Assembly (NCBI GenBank): GCA_035620895.1
Contig: DASPFY010000019.1
Span: forward strand, 1-54,563
Source: TA-21 sp035620895
GTDB lineage: Archaea > Thermoproteota > Nitrososphaeria > Nitrososphaerales > Nitrososphaeraceae
DNA length: 54,563 nt
Direction of reading: 5' to 3'
Shown piece by piece: positions 17,947-26,658 of this stretch (the stretch's first letter is position 1; each line of letters opens with the position of its first letter). The notes below the pieces were generated by a model. That model was not told the DNA's origin, did no database searches, and saw only the letters and a program-made list of their open reading frames with translations. Both the position numbers and the translations under genes were made by a program.

Positions 17947-19293
17947 ATGACAAATATCGAATTTATAATTCCATCAGTTCTTACGAAGGGTAGCGGAGAA
18001 AAAAAGATTCCATTAGATGCCATAGATCTGCAAGATGCGTTTATCAAAGTAACAGACCAGCTCGGGGAAGATTTTAAACGTAAAGTTTTGGATTTAAACG
18101 GAAAACCGCGATCGTTAATTAACATTTACATTAACGGAAAAAACATGCGTTTTAGTAATGATGGCATGGCAACCAAACTTAACAGTGGTGATTCCATTTA
18201 TATTCTACCGGCTGTAGCAGGAGGTTCTGAACTAAAGAACGAGGATTTACAACGATACTCCAGACAGATAATGCTAGATGAAATAGGATTCGTTGGATTG
18301 GAAAAACTTAGAAAGGCAAAAGTATGCGTTGTCGGGGTTGGAGGTATCGGCAATCCTGTAGTTACACAACTGACTGCAATGGGTGTCGGAAAATTGAAGA
18401 TAGTGGATAGAGATATCATAGAAATTTCCAACTTACATAGGCAGCATCTTTATACAGAAAATGATATAGGTAGAGTAAAAGTTGAAGCTGCAAAAGAAAG
18501 ACTTGAAAAAATAAATTCAAGTGTCGAGATTGAAGCGCTTCCAAATTCTGTTACTAAATATACTGCCGAAAGCATTGTTGATGGATTTGATATAGTCGTG
18601 GATGCCTTAGACAGTATAGATGCTAGATATGCACTAAATGACGCGTGTATTAAACTAAATATCCCTCTAATCTATGCCGGTGCTTTAGGCATGTTAGGTT
18701 CAATTTGCACAATAATTCCAAATAAAACCGCATGTCTTAGATGTATCTTTCCCGCGTTAGCTGAGGATGATATGCCTACTTGTAGTACTGAAGGTGTTCA
18801 TCCATCAATTTTGTATCTTGTCGGAGGTATCCAAGTTTCAGAGGCAGTTAAGATCATTCTGGGTGAAAAACCAACACTAGAAAATAAACTATTGTATGTA
18901 GATCTAAACGATCTGTCATTAGAAAAGGTTTCAGTGTTTAGACAAGAAGAATGTCCTTCATGTGGAACAAAAAGAATTGATAGTAATCAGCTTGAAACAA
19001 AGCAACTGATAATTGAAGAACTATGCGGTCGTGATCGAGGAAAGAGAACGTACACTGTTACCCCTGCACATATATCAACATCACTAAACCTGATCGGAAT
19101 TGAAAAGAGTGCAGAAAAACTGGGATATACGATTAAGACAAAAGGCGAACTAGGATTAACCATCATGAGCAGCAATTCCGACAATCTTTCAATAAGCTTC
19201 ATGACCAGTGGGGCAGCTACTATTGTAGGAGCTAAAAGTGAGGACGAAGCGCTGTCCATTTACAAGAGTATTGTAGATGACATCGTATCTTAA
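17947..19293 (+). CDS. MoaD-like domain fused to MoeB/ThiF-type E1 adenylyltransferase
   Basis: 448 residues in three parts. Residues 1-93 form a ubiquitin-like MoaD/ThiS-type domain ending exactly in the carrier signature LPAVAGG (Gly92-Gly93). Residues about 95-345 are an E1-like adenylyltransferase: the ATP loop VVGVGGIGNPV (about 128-138), the basic motif NLHRQHLYTENDIG, zinc cysteine pairs CLRC and CPSC, and a candidate catalytic Cys in MPTCSTEGVHPS. Residues about 350-448 form an extra C-terminal domain I do not recognise. Such enzymes activate the carrier C-terminus for sulfur transfer to molybdopterin, thiamine, tRNA or amino acids. The carrier here is covalently joined to its activator. 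It is cotranscribed with thrC. Confidence 0.88.
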   Translation: MTNIEFIIPSVLTKGSGEKKIPLDAIDLQDAFIKVTDQLGEDFKRKVLDLNGKPRSLINIYINGKNMRFSNDGMATKLNSGDSIYILPAVAGGSELKNEDLQRYSRQIMLDEIGFVGLEKLRKAKVCVVGVGGIGNPVVTQLTAMGVGKLKIVDRDIIEISNLHRQHLYTENDIGRVKVEAAKERLEKINSSVEIEALPNSVTKYTAESIVDGFDIVVDALDSIDARYALNDACIKLNIPLIYAGALGMLGSICTIIPNKTACLRCIFPALAEDDMPTCSTEGVHPSILYLVGGIQVSEAVKIILGEKPTLENKLLYVDLNDLSLEKVSVFRQEECPSCGTKRIDSNQLETKQLIIEELCGRDRGKRTYTVTPAHISTSLNLIGIEKSAEKLGYTIKTKGELGLTIMSSNSDNLSISFMTSGAATIVGAKSEDEALSIYKSIVDDIVS

Positions 19294-19333
19294 TTTTCAA
19301 TAATATTTATGGCAAATTTTAGCGAAAATAGGA

Positions 19334-19741
19334 TCAATCATTTAGATTTTCAAAATGAAATTTGTTCCTACTTTTAGCGATAAATGGAATTATCATCTTA
19401 TTTATCAAGTCATCATAATTTTTCTCTTTATCAATTGTTAGTAGGAGAAAATAGTCGTTACTAATGGGAATAGTAATTCTAGTTACATTTTCATATCTTC
19501 CAACAGCATAATTTAGTTTTCCTATTTTTGATTGAAATTTGATCCTAGTCCTATATCTTGACACTGCTGCAGCTGCATACTCCTCGCTTTCTTCCTCTGA
19601 CATTAATGGTTTTAATCCTTTACGTTGTTCCACATTAATTAGGACACCATATTTATTTGAAATACCAATCCACCGAAGAGAACTGTCTAAATTTAATAAT
19701 TCTTCACTGAACGTATAAATGAATTCATAGTCAATCGCCAA
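19334..19741 (-). CDS. Hypothetical thaumarchaeal protein (DUF6659-like)
   Basis: 135 residues. The pattern RWIGISNKYGVLINVEQRKGLKPLMSEEE, followed by an Arg-rich helix (AAAVSRYRTRIKFQSKIGKL) and beta strands VTRITIPISNDYFLLLTI, resembles a small roadblock-like protein family that is multi-copy in soil ammonia-oxidising archaea (I believe DUF6659; from memory). Role unknown; such folds often mediate sensing or protein-protein contacts. It converges with the MoaD-E1 gene (stops about 40 bp apart) and is not in an obvious operon. Confidence 0.7.
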   Translation of the reverse strand: MAIDYEFIYTFSEELLNLDSSLRWIGISNKYGVLINVEQRKGLKPLMSEEESEEYAAAAVSRYRTRIKFQSKIGKLNYAVGRYENVTRITIPISNDYFLLLTIDKEKNYDDLINKMIIPFIAKSRNKFHFENLND

Positions 19742-19836
19742 TTTTATTAATTATCATTACTATTTCTTATATTTAAGCAAAATTTAAGATTAAAAATGAG
19801 ATTAGCATGATTTAGAGTTAGCAGATTATTAAAGTT

Positions 19837-19870
19837 GTTCAATTACATTATCTGTTCAATTACATTATCT
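19837..19870 (-). repeat. 17-bp tandem duplication across the tgtA stop codon
   Basis: GTTCAATTACATTATCT occurs twice in direct succession. On the coding (minus) strand the two copies cover the last codons and the stop of tgtA. Removing one copy would leave an open frame ending EQL instead of EQIM, so the duplication changed only the final residues. Confidence 0.95.
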
Positions 19871-21390
19871 TTAAATTCAATAATCTTTAGATTCTTAGAA
19901 AAAATATGAATGTCCTGAATTATGCCTTGCATGAAATCATCGGCAATTACTATCACGTTATCAAAAAAATTATGTGATAGAAAATTTTCTAATGAACTGA
20001 CGAAAGTCGGATAGTCTTTAGCATTATTGAAATCAAATTTTTTTCTGGAAATCAGGTTATGTGCGGCAGGATAGACATCTGAAATTTCAGATGGGATGAT
20101 GCCAATAAAAGGATTATAAGCGCATATCTGAGAATCTGAAAATTTACTTGACAATTTGACATACTCTTGAGAACAATAAAAGGGGGAAATCTGTGTGTCA
20201 GGAAATAGAATGATCTTTTTCTTATCCGTACTAAATGAACTAAAGATCTTTCTTACTCTACAGGCTTCTGGTCGATATTGATCGATTGATTCCATAAAAA
20301 ATATCGCTTTTTTCTTGAACACTGGAGTACCATCTTCTAAGTGTTTGTAATTGACAAATAATTTAAAGGCCTCCATTAATTTGGGATGAGCTCGTGCCTT
20401 TTGTCCAACATATTCCCAAAGTCTTCCTTCCATGATTGCCTGTTTTACCGATAAAACTTCTGATCTCAATATGTAGAGATTATGTTTGGCCAATTTGTCT
20501 AACTTTTCATTGTGTTCGAGTCCAACAAATTCCTTAACTGTCATACTAATGCAAATTGGACATGGACATGAAAGATATGTCAACTTATCCAATCTTGAAG
20601 TTCCATTTGGATGCATGTACCTGTTATCTCTTGCATACAACAAGTATGATGCAGAATCAAAAGTATCACACCCTAATGCTACTGCCAATGGTATCGTTAA
20701 TGGATGCCCTGCTCCGAATAGATGAATGGGCTTGGACATAACTGTTGTTTTAAGAGTTGCTATCATATCAGCCAAAATTGCAAATTCGTATGATTCTAGT
20801 AATTGCACAGGACTTCCAAGAGCCATCATTTCATATCCCATTTCATCAAGTAATCCCGCGGATCTTTTTACCAAGTCAAGATGTTCTGCCCCTTGGACAG
20901 GGCCCACCCAAACAGAGTTTCGACTATTGTTACTCTTGATGAGATTCATGGTTTCTTGGGAATTTTTCATAGTCTCGTTAACATACCTTTCGGCTACTTC
21001 GTAACTCAATCCATATCCTGTTGGCTTGTCAAGAGGTACACAAATATCGCTTTGAATATCATTCTCAAATTGGGCAATATACGAAGGCCCTGGTTCAATA
21101 GATCCGTATTCTAGCACTTGGTAGCCACCAGAATCTGTCATTATTGGACCATCAAAATTTATTATTTTATGAATACCTCTTTCTCGTGCGACATCGCCAT
21201 ATTGTTTTAACGTGGTATACGCATTTGTAATTACAACTTCAAAACCTAATTTCTTTAAAAACTCGATATCAACGGATTGGGAAACCGGGTGAATAACAGG
21301 TATAAAGGCAGGAGTCTCAAAAGTCCCACTAGGAGTCTTAATTTTTCCTATCCTTCCTGCTAGGTCAGAATACCTGACCTCAAATAACAA
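19843..21390 (-). CDS. tgtA: Archaeal tRNA-guanine (archaeosine) transglycosylase
   Basis: 515 residues. The catalytic TIM barrel has the active-site Asp in PIMTDSGGYQVLEYG (near residue 90), the nucleophile Asp in LGCDTFDSASY, and the zinc site CPCPIC. The archaeal C-terminal extension follows (about 370-515). I see no clear PUA domain at the end, so the protein is shorter than full TgtA proteins with PUA. It inserts 7-cyano-7-deazaguanine at position 15 of tRNA, the first tRNA-level step to archaeosine. An Lsm-type gene lies 2 bp upstream on the same strand, so the pair is cotranscribed. A 17-bp duplication has altered its last residues. Confidence 0.93.
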   Translation of the reverse strand: MLFEVRYSDLAGRIGKIKTPSGTFETPAFIPVIHPVSQSVDIEFLKKLGFEVVITNAYTTLKQYGDVARERGIHKIINFDGPIMTDSGGYQVLEYGSIEPGPSYIAQFENDIQSDICVPLDKPTGYGLSYEVAERYVNETMKNSQETMNLIKSNNSRNSVWVGPVQGAEHLDLVKRSAGLLDEMGYEMMALGSPVQLLESYEFAILADMIATLKTTVMSKPIHLFGAGHPLTIPLAVALGCDTFDSASYLLYARDNRYMHPNGTSRLDKLTYLSCPCPICISMTVKEFVGLEHNEKLDKLAKHNLYILRSEVLSVKQAIMEGRLWEYVGQKARAHPKLMEAFKLFVNYKHLEDGTPVFKKKAIFFMESIDQYRPEACRVRKIFSSFSTDKKKIILFPDTQISPFYCSQEYVKLSSKFSDSQICAYNPFIGIIPSEISDVYPAAHNLISRKKFDFNNAKDYPTFVSSLENFLSHNFFDNVIVIADDFMQGIIQDIHIFSKNLKIIEFKDNVIEQIM

Positions 21391-21392
21391 AT

Positions 21393-21806
21393 TTACTTCT
21401 TGAACTCCCTCATGAATTCTTCATATATTGACTTTACCCTATCAGCAGCTAATCCAGAACCTTCTTCTATCCCATATTCGGTTACCTTGATCTTATCCAT
21501 CACAATTATCGCTTTGACGTCTTCTCTGGTTTTTACTAGCCCTGGAAATACTCTTGATAGACGATCTGCAAGACCCTTAAGATCAAAAGGCTTTTCCAAA
21601 AGCTTTATTTCTTTCACAAATGATCCATTTATGATAATTCTCAGAATTCCCTGACCTTCAAGATTTTCCAAAACTGTGTCTAGTCTTTCGTCGATTGCGC
21701 TTAACGTTCCACTATAATTCTTGTCATAAGATGTCTCTATCGAAACTTTTTTTCCTACGAATTGAAGTATTTCTTCATAAAACTTCCTTATGGTTAAAGC
21801 AGACAT
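21393..21806 (-). CDS. Lsm/Sm-like RNA-binding protein
   Basis: 137 residues. The N-terminal Sm fold is visible: FVGKKVSIETSYDKNYSGTLSAIDERLDTVLENL (Sm1-like), then ILRIIINGSFVKEIKL (Sm2-like I-x-G-x-x-V pattern). After about residue 72 comes a separate C-terminal domain (LADRLSRVFPGLV, then VKAIIVMDKIKVTEYGIEEG), as in archaeal two-domain Sm proteins. These assemble into rings that bind U-rich RNA. It is the upstream partner of tgtA with a 2-bp gap, suggesting joint involvement with tRNA, which is inference. Confidence 0.85.
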   Translation of the reverse strand: MSALTIRKFYEEILQFVGKKVSIETSYDKNYSGTLSAIDERLDTVLENLEGQGILRIIINGSFVKEIKLLEKPFDLKGLADRLSRVFPGLVKTREDVKAIIVMDKIKVTEYGIEEGSGLAADRVKSIYEEFMREFKK

Positions 21807-21923
21807 TTTTTCAACTAGGAATGTTTCCTAAAGTTCTATATATGAGTTTCAATAACTAATTCGACTAAATACAGCTCAATCTTTCTGTTTCTCATTACTC
21901 AATTCAAACAAGGATAGTCAGGA

Positions 21924-22283
21924 TCAACGTTTTTTTGGGAACGTACCTAATTCGTCACTTTGACACCTTAAACAGACTTTTGCTTCTAGAGTTCCAAGAT
22001 AGCAAATGTAATAGCATTCACTACATTGCAAGCGAGAGATCCCATCCCTAATAAATACAAGATTATCCCGACGATCTATAAATTTGGACGAAATTAGATT
22101 TTCCAGAACTATTTCTAAAATTGAAGAAATATGCTCTACTTCTGCATTTCTATATCTGAGATAAGTTTCAATCATATTACTTGGTATATTTTCAATTGCA
22201 AGTTCTGTTATCCCTTTGTTATAATTTCTAAATAACAGATCTCTGAAATGCCACTCCAGTTCGTTCGTTTCAGTTTTACTCAT
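21924..22283 (-). CDS. Hypothetical protein with C-terminal zinc ribbon
   Basis: 119 residues, not recognised. The N-terminal 80 residues are mostly helical and may form a winged-helix-like fold (NMIETYLRYRNAEVEHISSIL, LENLISSKFIDRRDNLVFI). The C-terminus is a zinc ribbon with CSEC and CLRC. This layout would fit a small DNA- or RNA-binding protein. It is 118 bp upstream of the Lsm-tgtA pair on the same strand. Confidence 0.75.
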   Translation of the reverse strand: MSKTETNELEWHFRDLLFRNYNKGITELAIENIPSNMIETYLRYRNAEVEHISSILEIVLENLISSKFIDRRDNLVFIRDGISRLQCSECYYICYLGTLEAKVCLRCQSDELGTFPKKR

Positions 22284-22396
22284 CTTCCTTCCCTAATTGT
22301 AGAAATACCAGAAGAATAATAATGGAATAGATTCACAGACAGAAAAATTTGAGAAACTATTTAAAAATACTTGATTGGTTAACTATTTGAGTCAAA

Positions 22397-22993
22397 ATGC
22401 AATGGAATATGAATAATTTTACGAAGGTAGCTTTTACCAGGTTAATTCAACCGTTTGGAGATAACCTTAATGACGTTGTGAAGATTACGAAGGCCTTTAG
22501 TTTTGCTGCTAATGTGTATTCTGGACTATTTAGAAATGAAAGTCATGAACCTTACATCAATCATGCGATGAAGGTTGCATTAATATTATCTGATGAATTA
22601 AAAGTTCATGACGTAGATACAATCTGCGCAGCGATTCTACATGATGCAATAGACAAAAGCAAAGACGATAATGCAGTTGAAGACTTGAGATCAAACTTCG
22701 GTGAAAATATTTATGATACTATTAGGATCTTGACCGAACCAAAAACTAATGAAGAAAATAGAGAAAAATTACTTGTCAAATATTTTGAAAATATTTCAAA
22801 AGGTCCAAAAATGTCTCGATTCATAAAACTTGCTGACCGGTTGGACAACGCCCGGTTTTTGAAAAACGACAGGAAAAAGGAAAAGGCACTGCGATATAAG
22901 GAAGAGACTCAGAAATACATACTGCCCCTCGCAGAAAAAACAGATGATACCATCGCACTAAAACTATCAATAGCATTGTACGAAATAAAATAG
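22397..22993 (+). CDS. HD-domain hydrolase related to SpoT/Mesh1, with altered motif
   Basis: 198 residues, a stand-alone HD domain like the (p)ppGpp hydrolase part of RelA/SpoT and Mesh1. Metal ligands are in place: His56 (YINHAMKVALIL), His82-Asp83 (ILHDAID) and Asp147 (KLADRLDN). Asn151 is also kept. The catalytic Glu-Asp pair that normally follows the HD motif (HDxxED) is Asp86-Lys87 here, so classical hydrolase activity is doubtful or the substrate differs. No synthetase domain is attached and none is encoded in the window. It is a single-gene unit. It might act on another nucleotide, perhaps NADPH as proposed for Mesh1. Function is inferred. Confidence 0.82.
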   Translation: MQWNMNNFTKVAFTRLIQPFGDNLNDVVKITKAFSFAANVYSGLFRNESHEPYINHAMKVALILSDELKVHDVDTICAAILHDAIDKSKDDNAVEDLRSNFGENIYDTIRILTEPKTNEENREKLLVKYFENISKGPKMSRFIKLADRLDNARFLKNDRKKEKALRYKEETQKYILPLAEKTDDTIALKLSIALYEIK

Positions 22994-23000
22994 TTTAAAA

Positions 23001-23108
23001 CTACTTTTCTTCACATGAACCGCCCGTATTTCTTTTATGATTTAACCAATGTCTTGCACAGCCAAATAACCTGTGCTGAGTACAGCCACATATGGGACAC
23101 TTTTTCAT
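23001..23108 (-). CDS. Cys/His-rich microprotein (35 residues)
   Basis: A short minus-strand frame reads MKKCPICGCTQHRLFGCARH and continues WLNHKRN..., ending at a TAG. It holds CPICGC, two further Cys and three His, a pattern that suggests a zinc-binding microprotein. It is convergent with the HD gene, stops about 8 bp apart. The high Cys/His content in an AT-rich region argues that the frame is real. No family assigned. Confidence 0.45.
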   Translation of the reverse strand: MKKCPICGCTQHRLFGCARHWLNHKRNTGGSCEEK

Positions 23109-23255
23109 AAAATTTGTTCTCTACTCACGCTTATCAAATTTTCTACTCCTTGCAGGTAATTGTCTAATTTAAATTATAATATTTCAAATTTCACTAATTT
23201 TGAAAAGGGGAAATCAAAAGAAAGATAAAAGTAACCAAATCAAATATTTTATCAT

Positions 23256-23465
23256 ATGACGGAAAATTCTGTTAGACACATAGACACTTTGAGGGAGATG
23301 GATTCCATGAAAAAGGAATACCAAATTCGATGTAGCCATTACGAGCTGGAATTATTCAAAAATGAAAATCGAATTACCTGCGTAATATGTGGCAAAAATT
23401 GGGATTTTTTGGAAGAAAGAGGGTATTCGCATAAGAAACAAGCATATTCTGCGGAAAAGGATTGA
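23256..23465 (+). CDS. Small zinc-ribbon protein (69 residues)
   Basis: 69 residues. After a charged helix (HIDTLREMDSMKKEY) there is a metal-site candidate IRCSHYELELFK followed by ITCVICGKNWDFLEERGY. Together this is the ribbon form C-x-H ... C-x2-C. I do not recognise a named family; short single-ribbon proteins of this type recur in thaumarchaeal genomes. It precedes the nitrilase gene by about 60 bp on the same strand and could be cotranscribed with it. Confidence 0.6.
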   Translation: MTENSVRHIDTLREMDSMKKEYQIRCSHYELELFKNENRITCVICGKNWDFLEERGYSHKKQAYSAEKD

Positions 23466-23516
23466 ACGTTTTGTTCATAATACTTGTGTTTAAAAAAAAT
23501 TTTATTTTATGTTCTT

Positions 23517-23523
23517 AAGGTGA
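23517..23523 (+). promoter_or_regulatory. Shine-Dalgarno that fixes the nitrilase start
   Basis: AAGGTGA ends 5 bp before the ATG at 23529. An upstream in-frame TTG or ATA-rich extension to 23484 would add a hydrophobic stretch with no counterpart in the family, so 23529 is preferred. Confidence 0.65.
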
Positions 23524-23528
23524 ACCAG

Positions 23529-24374
23529 ATGAAAAAAAAATTCAGAATTGCTTTGGTTCAAATGAAATCCTCACTAAATAAGGAACAAAATTTGGCTTAT
23601 TCATTAGAATTAATAAATGAAGCAGCCAAGGACAGGGCACGATTAATCTGTTTTCCAGAATTTCAGATGGCATATTCTCCCCCCAAACAGAAACCAGAAG
23701 CATTGCACAATATTGCTGAGAAAATCAATGGTAACTTTGTATCAACATTGTCATATTCTGCCAAACAAAACAAGATAAACGTAATTGCAACAATATATGA
23801 AATTAGCAATACTAACAAACAGAATCATAAGGTCTTTGATACTGCTATAATAATTAATGACCTAGGAAAATTAAAGTCTGTTTATAGAAAAGTCCATCTG
23901 TATGATGCCTTAGGATTCAAAGAATCTAAAAAGCTAGTGGCAGGAAGTATTATTGAGAGACCGACTCGAACATCTGTTGGAAATCTAGGATTGCTAATAT
24001 GCTATGATATGCGATTTCCAGAAATTTCCAGAATTCTAACTGTCAATGGTGCCAGCATATTGGCATCTCCATCGGCTTGGGTAGCTGGATTTATGAAACT
24101 AGAACACTGGGAAATCATGGTGAAAGCAAGAGCAATAGAAAACGGTGTTTATTTAATAGCACCAAATCAGGTTGGTAATATTTATTGTGGGCATAGCATG
24201 GTCATTGACCCATTTGGTTCTACCTTAGTAGATATGGGAAATAGAGAAGGTATTGAAATTATAGATATTGATAGCTCAAAAATAGATACAATAAGGAGAA
24301 CACTTCCACTTTTGATGAATAGAAGAACTGATGTATACAAAAATTATATCGATGTATTTAGATCTGACTTGTGA
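23529..24374 (+). CDS. Carbon-nitrogen hydrolase (nitrilase superfamily)
   Basis: 281 residues from the Shine-Dalgarno-supported ATG. The catalytic triad is visible: Glu in RLICFPEFQMAY, Lys in VYRKVHLYDALGF and Cys in LGLLICYDMRFPE. The start FRIALVQMKSS and the C-terminal YRKN-type ends fit omega-amidase/Nit-type amidohydrolases. Such enzymes hydrolyse small amides, for example alpha-ketoglutaramate or deaminated glutathione; substrate not determinable. The 3' end overlaps the convergent topoisomerase gene by 31 bp, which may favour antisense interference at the ends. Confidence 0.88.
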   Translation: MKKKFRIALVQMKSSLNKEQNLAYSLELINEAAKDRARLICFPEFQMAYSPPKQKPEALHNIAEKINGNFVSTLSYSAKQNKINVIATIYEISNTNKQNHKVFDTAIIINDLGKLKSVYRKVHLYDALGFKESKKLVAGSIIERPTRTSVGNLGLLICYDMRFPEISRILTVNGASILASPSAWVAGFMKLEHWEIMVKARAIENGVYLIAPNQVGNIYCGHSMVIDPFGSTLVDMGNREGIEIIDIDSSKIDTIRRTLPLLMNRRTDVYKNYIDVFRSDL

Positions 24375-26494
24375 TGACTGTTAATTTTGTTAAATCTACT
24401 ATTCGGACAGACTCTATTCACACATATCGTCCATATCTTCTTTCTATTAAAAATTATTCTTAAGATTGGCCATCCGCAAGAACAAATGCTGTTACTCCTT
24501 TTAATATTACCCAATTGTGGAACTGATGCAATTGTATTACAACCAGTTAATCTATACTCAGAACAGGCAATAAATCGCTTATCGGATTTCCGTGACTTGA
24601 CCAAGATCATTTCTCCTACATGACATTTTGGGCACTTACCAATTGACGTTGCATTTTCAGAATCATTCAATCCATTTTTTATCTCATCACCAATCGCCAA
24701 TTCATTTATTTTAATCTTGTTTAAGGGAATCTCCAAAGATTTTTCTAGATATTTGTGGATGTCAATTATTTCAAGATCTCCGTCTTCTATTCTTTTAATA
24801 CTGGACTCCAAGAAGGTGGATAATTTTATTGAAACAATCTCGGGAATAAATTTTTTCATCGTATTGAGAATTGTAAATCCCAATTCCGTAGGTTCTAATC
24901 CAATCTTGCCTTGAATAATGTATTTGCGCTTTATTAATAGGTTGATTATATCGGCTCTGGTAGATTTTGTTCCAATCCCTTCAGACTCCATCTTATCCAA
25001 TAGGGTTGCCTGATTATACCTAGCTGGTGGTTTCGTATAATCTTCCATTGCAGTAACTTTATTTACCTCTACAGACTCACCTATCCAAAGCTCTGGCAGA
25101 TTGGATTCATTGATACTAAAATAAGGTTCATAAATAGGAATCCAACCATACTTCAAAATAGTATTACCTTTGGCCATAAAATCCTGCCCATTCACATTAA
25201 TAGTAACCTCAATGTATTTTGATACAGCAGTGGTTCCAAATGTAGATAAAAATCTCTTAATAATTAAATCTAGGATTTTATGCTGCAGTATGTTAAGTTT
25301 TTTATGCTTCACGCCTGTAGGATAAATGGCCGGATGAGCAGGATCTTCTTCATTACCTTGATAGGGAACTAAATGATTTCGCTTCAACAAGTCTTGTACA
25401 AAATTTTTATTTCTTGTGGGATAATTCATGCTTAATCGTTCTAGTATTTTTTTATACCCTATGGACGAAGGAAGTTTTTGACTTGAAGTACGTGGATATG
25501 AAATTAGTGCGGATAAATAAAGAGATTCTGCGACAGAAAGAGTTGCGGCAGGGGACATCTTAAAAATTCGAAAGGCTTCCTTTTGTAGATTGCTAATATT
25601 GAAAGGTGTGGGTGGATTCAACTTCTTGTCCAGTCTAATTATTCCCTTTATTGTACCTTTTTCATTTCTACAAGTAGTTAGTATTTTTTGTATTTTTGAA
25701 AATTTATGAACTGAAGTTATTAAATTAGCTTTAAAAAAGGAACCATTTTTAACAAATTTTCCAGTAACATACCATATCGGATCTGGTACATGATTCCTGA
25801 TCTTTAACTCCCTATCTACCATAAATCCTAAAGTAGGGCCTTGAACTCTTCCAACGCTTAAGTTGTAATATCTGTTATTTTGATTGGAAACGCTCAAACA
25901 ATTAACTAGCGCCCTCGATAGATTAATCCCAAAAATAAAATCGATAAGATGTCTGGCCTTTCCTGCTTCAGCTATTCTGATATTGGGTTCTTGTAAATTA
26001 TTGAATGATTGATTTATTTCTGAATCGGTAAGAGAGGAAAATTTAGCCCTCATTGATAGTTCGTATTTGTGGTTGCAAGCATACTCAAGTATATTATAAC
26101 CAATTAACTCGCCCTCGAGATCGTAATCACAGGCATGTATGAATCCGGAAGCACCCTCTGATATCTTTGATATAACTTTCAAGATTTCCAAAATTCGTCT
26201 TTTCTCTCTCACAATAGTCGAATGTCTAGGAGACCATTTCGCCTCGAATATTGGATATTTTTTTCGATTTCTCTCGATTGGAAATAAATTGTACAGGTGT
26301 CCAAGTGCGGAACAGACGATAAATCGTTGGTTCTTATCTGAAATAATTTCAAAAATAACTACACCAGGTGCAAGTTCTCTCTCTGTCATTTTCTTAGATC
26401 CCAGGACTTCAGATATCCTCTTTGCAGCAAGTGGTTTTTCGCAAATTACAAGTTTATATTGTTCAGTGCCGAACCGATGTAATTCTCCTGACAA
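24344..26494 (-). CDS. topA: DNA topoisomerase type IA
   Basis: 716 residues. The N-terminal Toprim domain starts KLVICEKPLAAKRISEVLG and carries the acidic cluster ACDYDLEGELIGY. The active-site Tyr is in ALISYPRTSSQKLP, near residue 335. The strand-passage domain continues with PPARYNQATLLDKMESEGIG. The C-terminus holds two zinc fingers, one with CPKC and a distant Cys pair, the other with CSCGWP and C-x4-C. It relaxes negative supercoils and resolves single-strand junctions. Thaumarchaea also often encode a eukaryote-type IB enzyme, not present here. The start at 26494 gives the MSGELHRFG leader before the Toprim. Confidence 0.95.
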   Translation of the reverse strand: MSGELHRFGTEQYKLVICEKPLAAKRISEVLGSKKMTERELAPGVVIFEIISDKNQRFIVCSALGHLYNLFPIERNRKKYPIFEAKWSPRHSTIVREKRRILEILKVISKISEGASGFIHACDYDLEGELIGYNILEYACNHKYELSMRAKFSSLTDSEINQSFNNLQEPNIRIAEAGKARHLIDFIFGINLSRALVNCLSVSNQNNRYYNLSVGRVQGPTLGFMVDRELKIRNHVPDPIWYVTGKFVKNGSFFKANLITSVHKFSKIQKILTTCRNEKGTIKGIIRLDKKLNPPTPFNISNLQKEAFRIFKMSPAATLSVAESLYLSALISYPRTSSQKLPSSIGYKKILERLSMNYPTRNKNFVQDLLKRNHLVPYQGNEEDPAHPAIYPTGVKHKKLNILQHKILDLIIKRFLSTFGTTAVSKYIEVTINVNGQDFMAKGNTILKYGWIPIYEPYFSINESNLPELWIGESVEVNKVTAMEDYTKPPARYNQATLLDKMESEGIGTKSTRADIINLLIKRKYIIQGKIGLEPTELGFTILNTMKKFIPEIVSIKLSTFLESSIKRIEDGDLEIIDIHKYLEKSLEIPLNKIKINELAIGDEIKNGLNDSENATSIGKCPKCHVGEMILVKSRKSDKRFIACSEYRLTGCNTIASVPQLGNIKRSNSICSCGWPILRIIFNRKKIWTICVNRVCPNSRFNKINSHHKSDLNTSI

Positions 26495-26658
26495 TCAAAA
26501 TATTTTATAAAGAATAATAATTTAGATTTTGGGTTCGCATTAATCTTGTCTGATTACAGGTTGCAAGCACGTCCTTCATTATGTATCCTCAAAAATTGGT
26601 TATGATGCAAAGCTTTCTCGAACATTTTTATATTCTCAAAATAATATTTTTCATATAA

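Noticed and set aside
24344..24374. Overlap of nitrilase and topoisomerase 3' ends as a possible frameshift
   Set aside because: Both C-termini look normal for their families; convergent overlap is the simpler reading.
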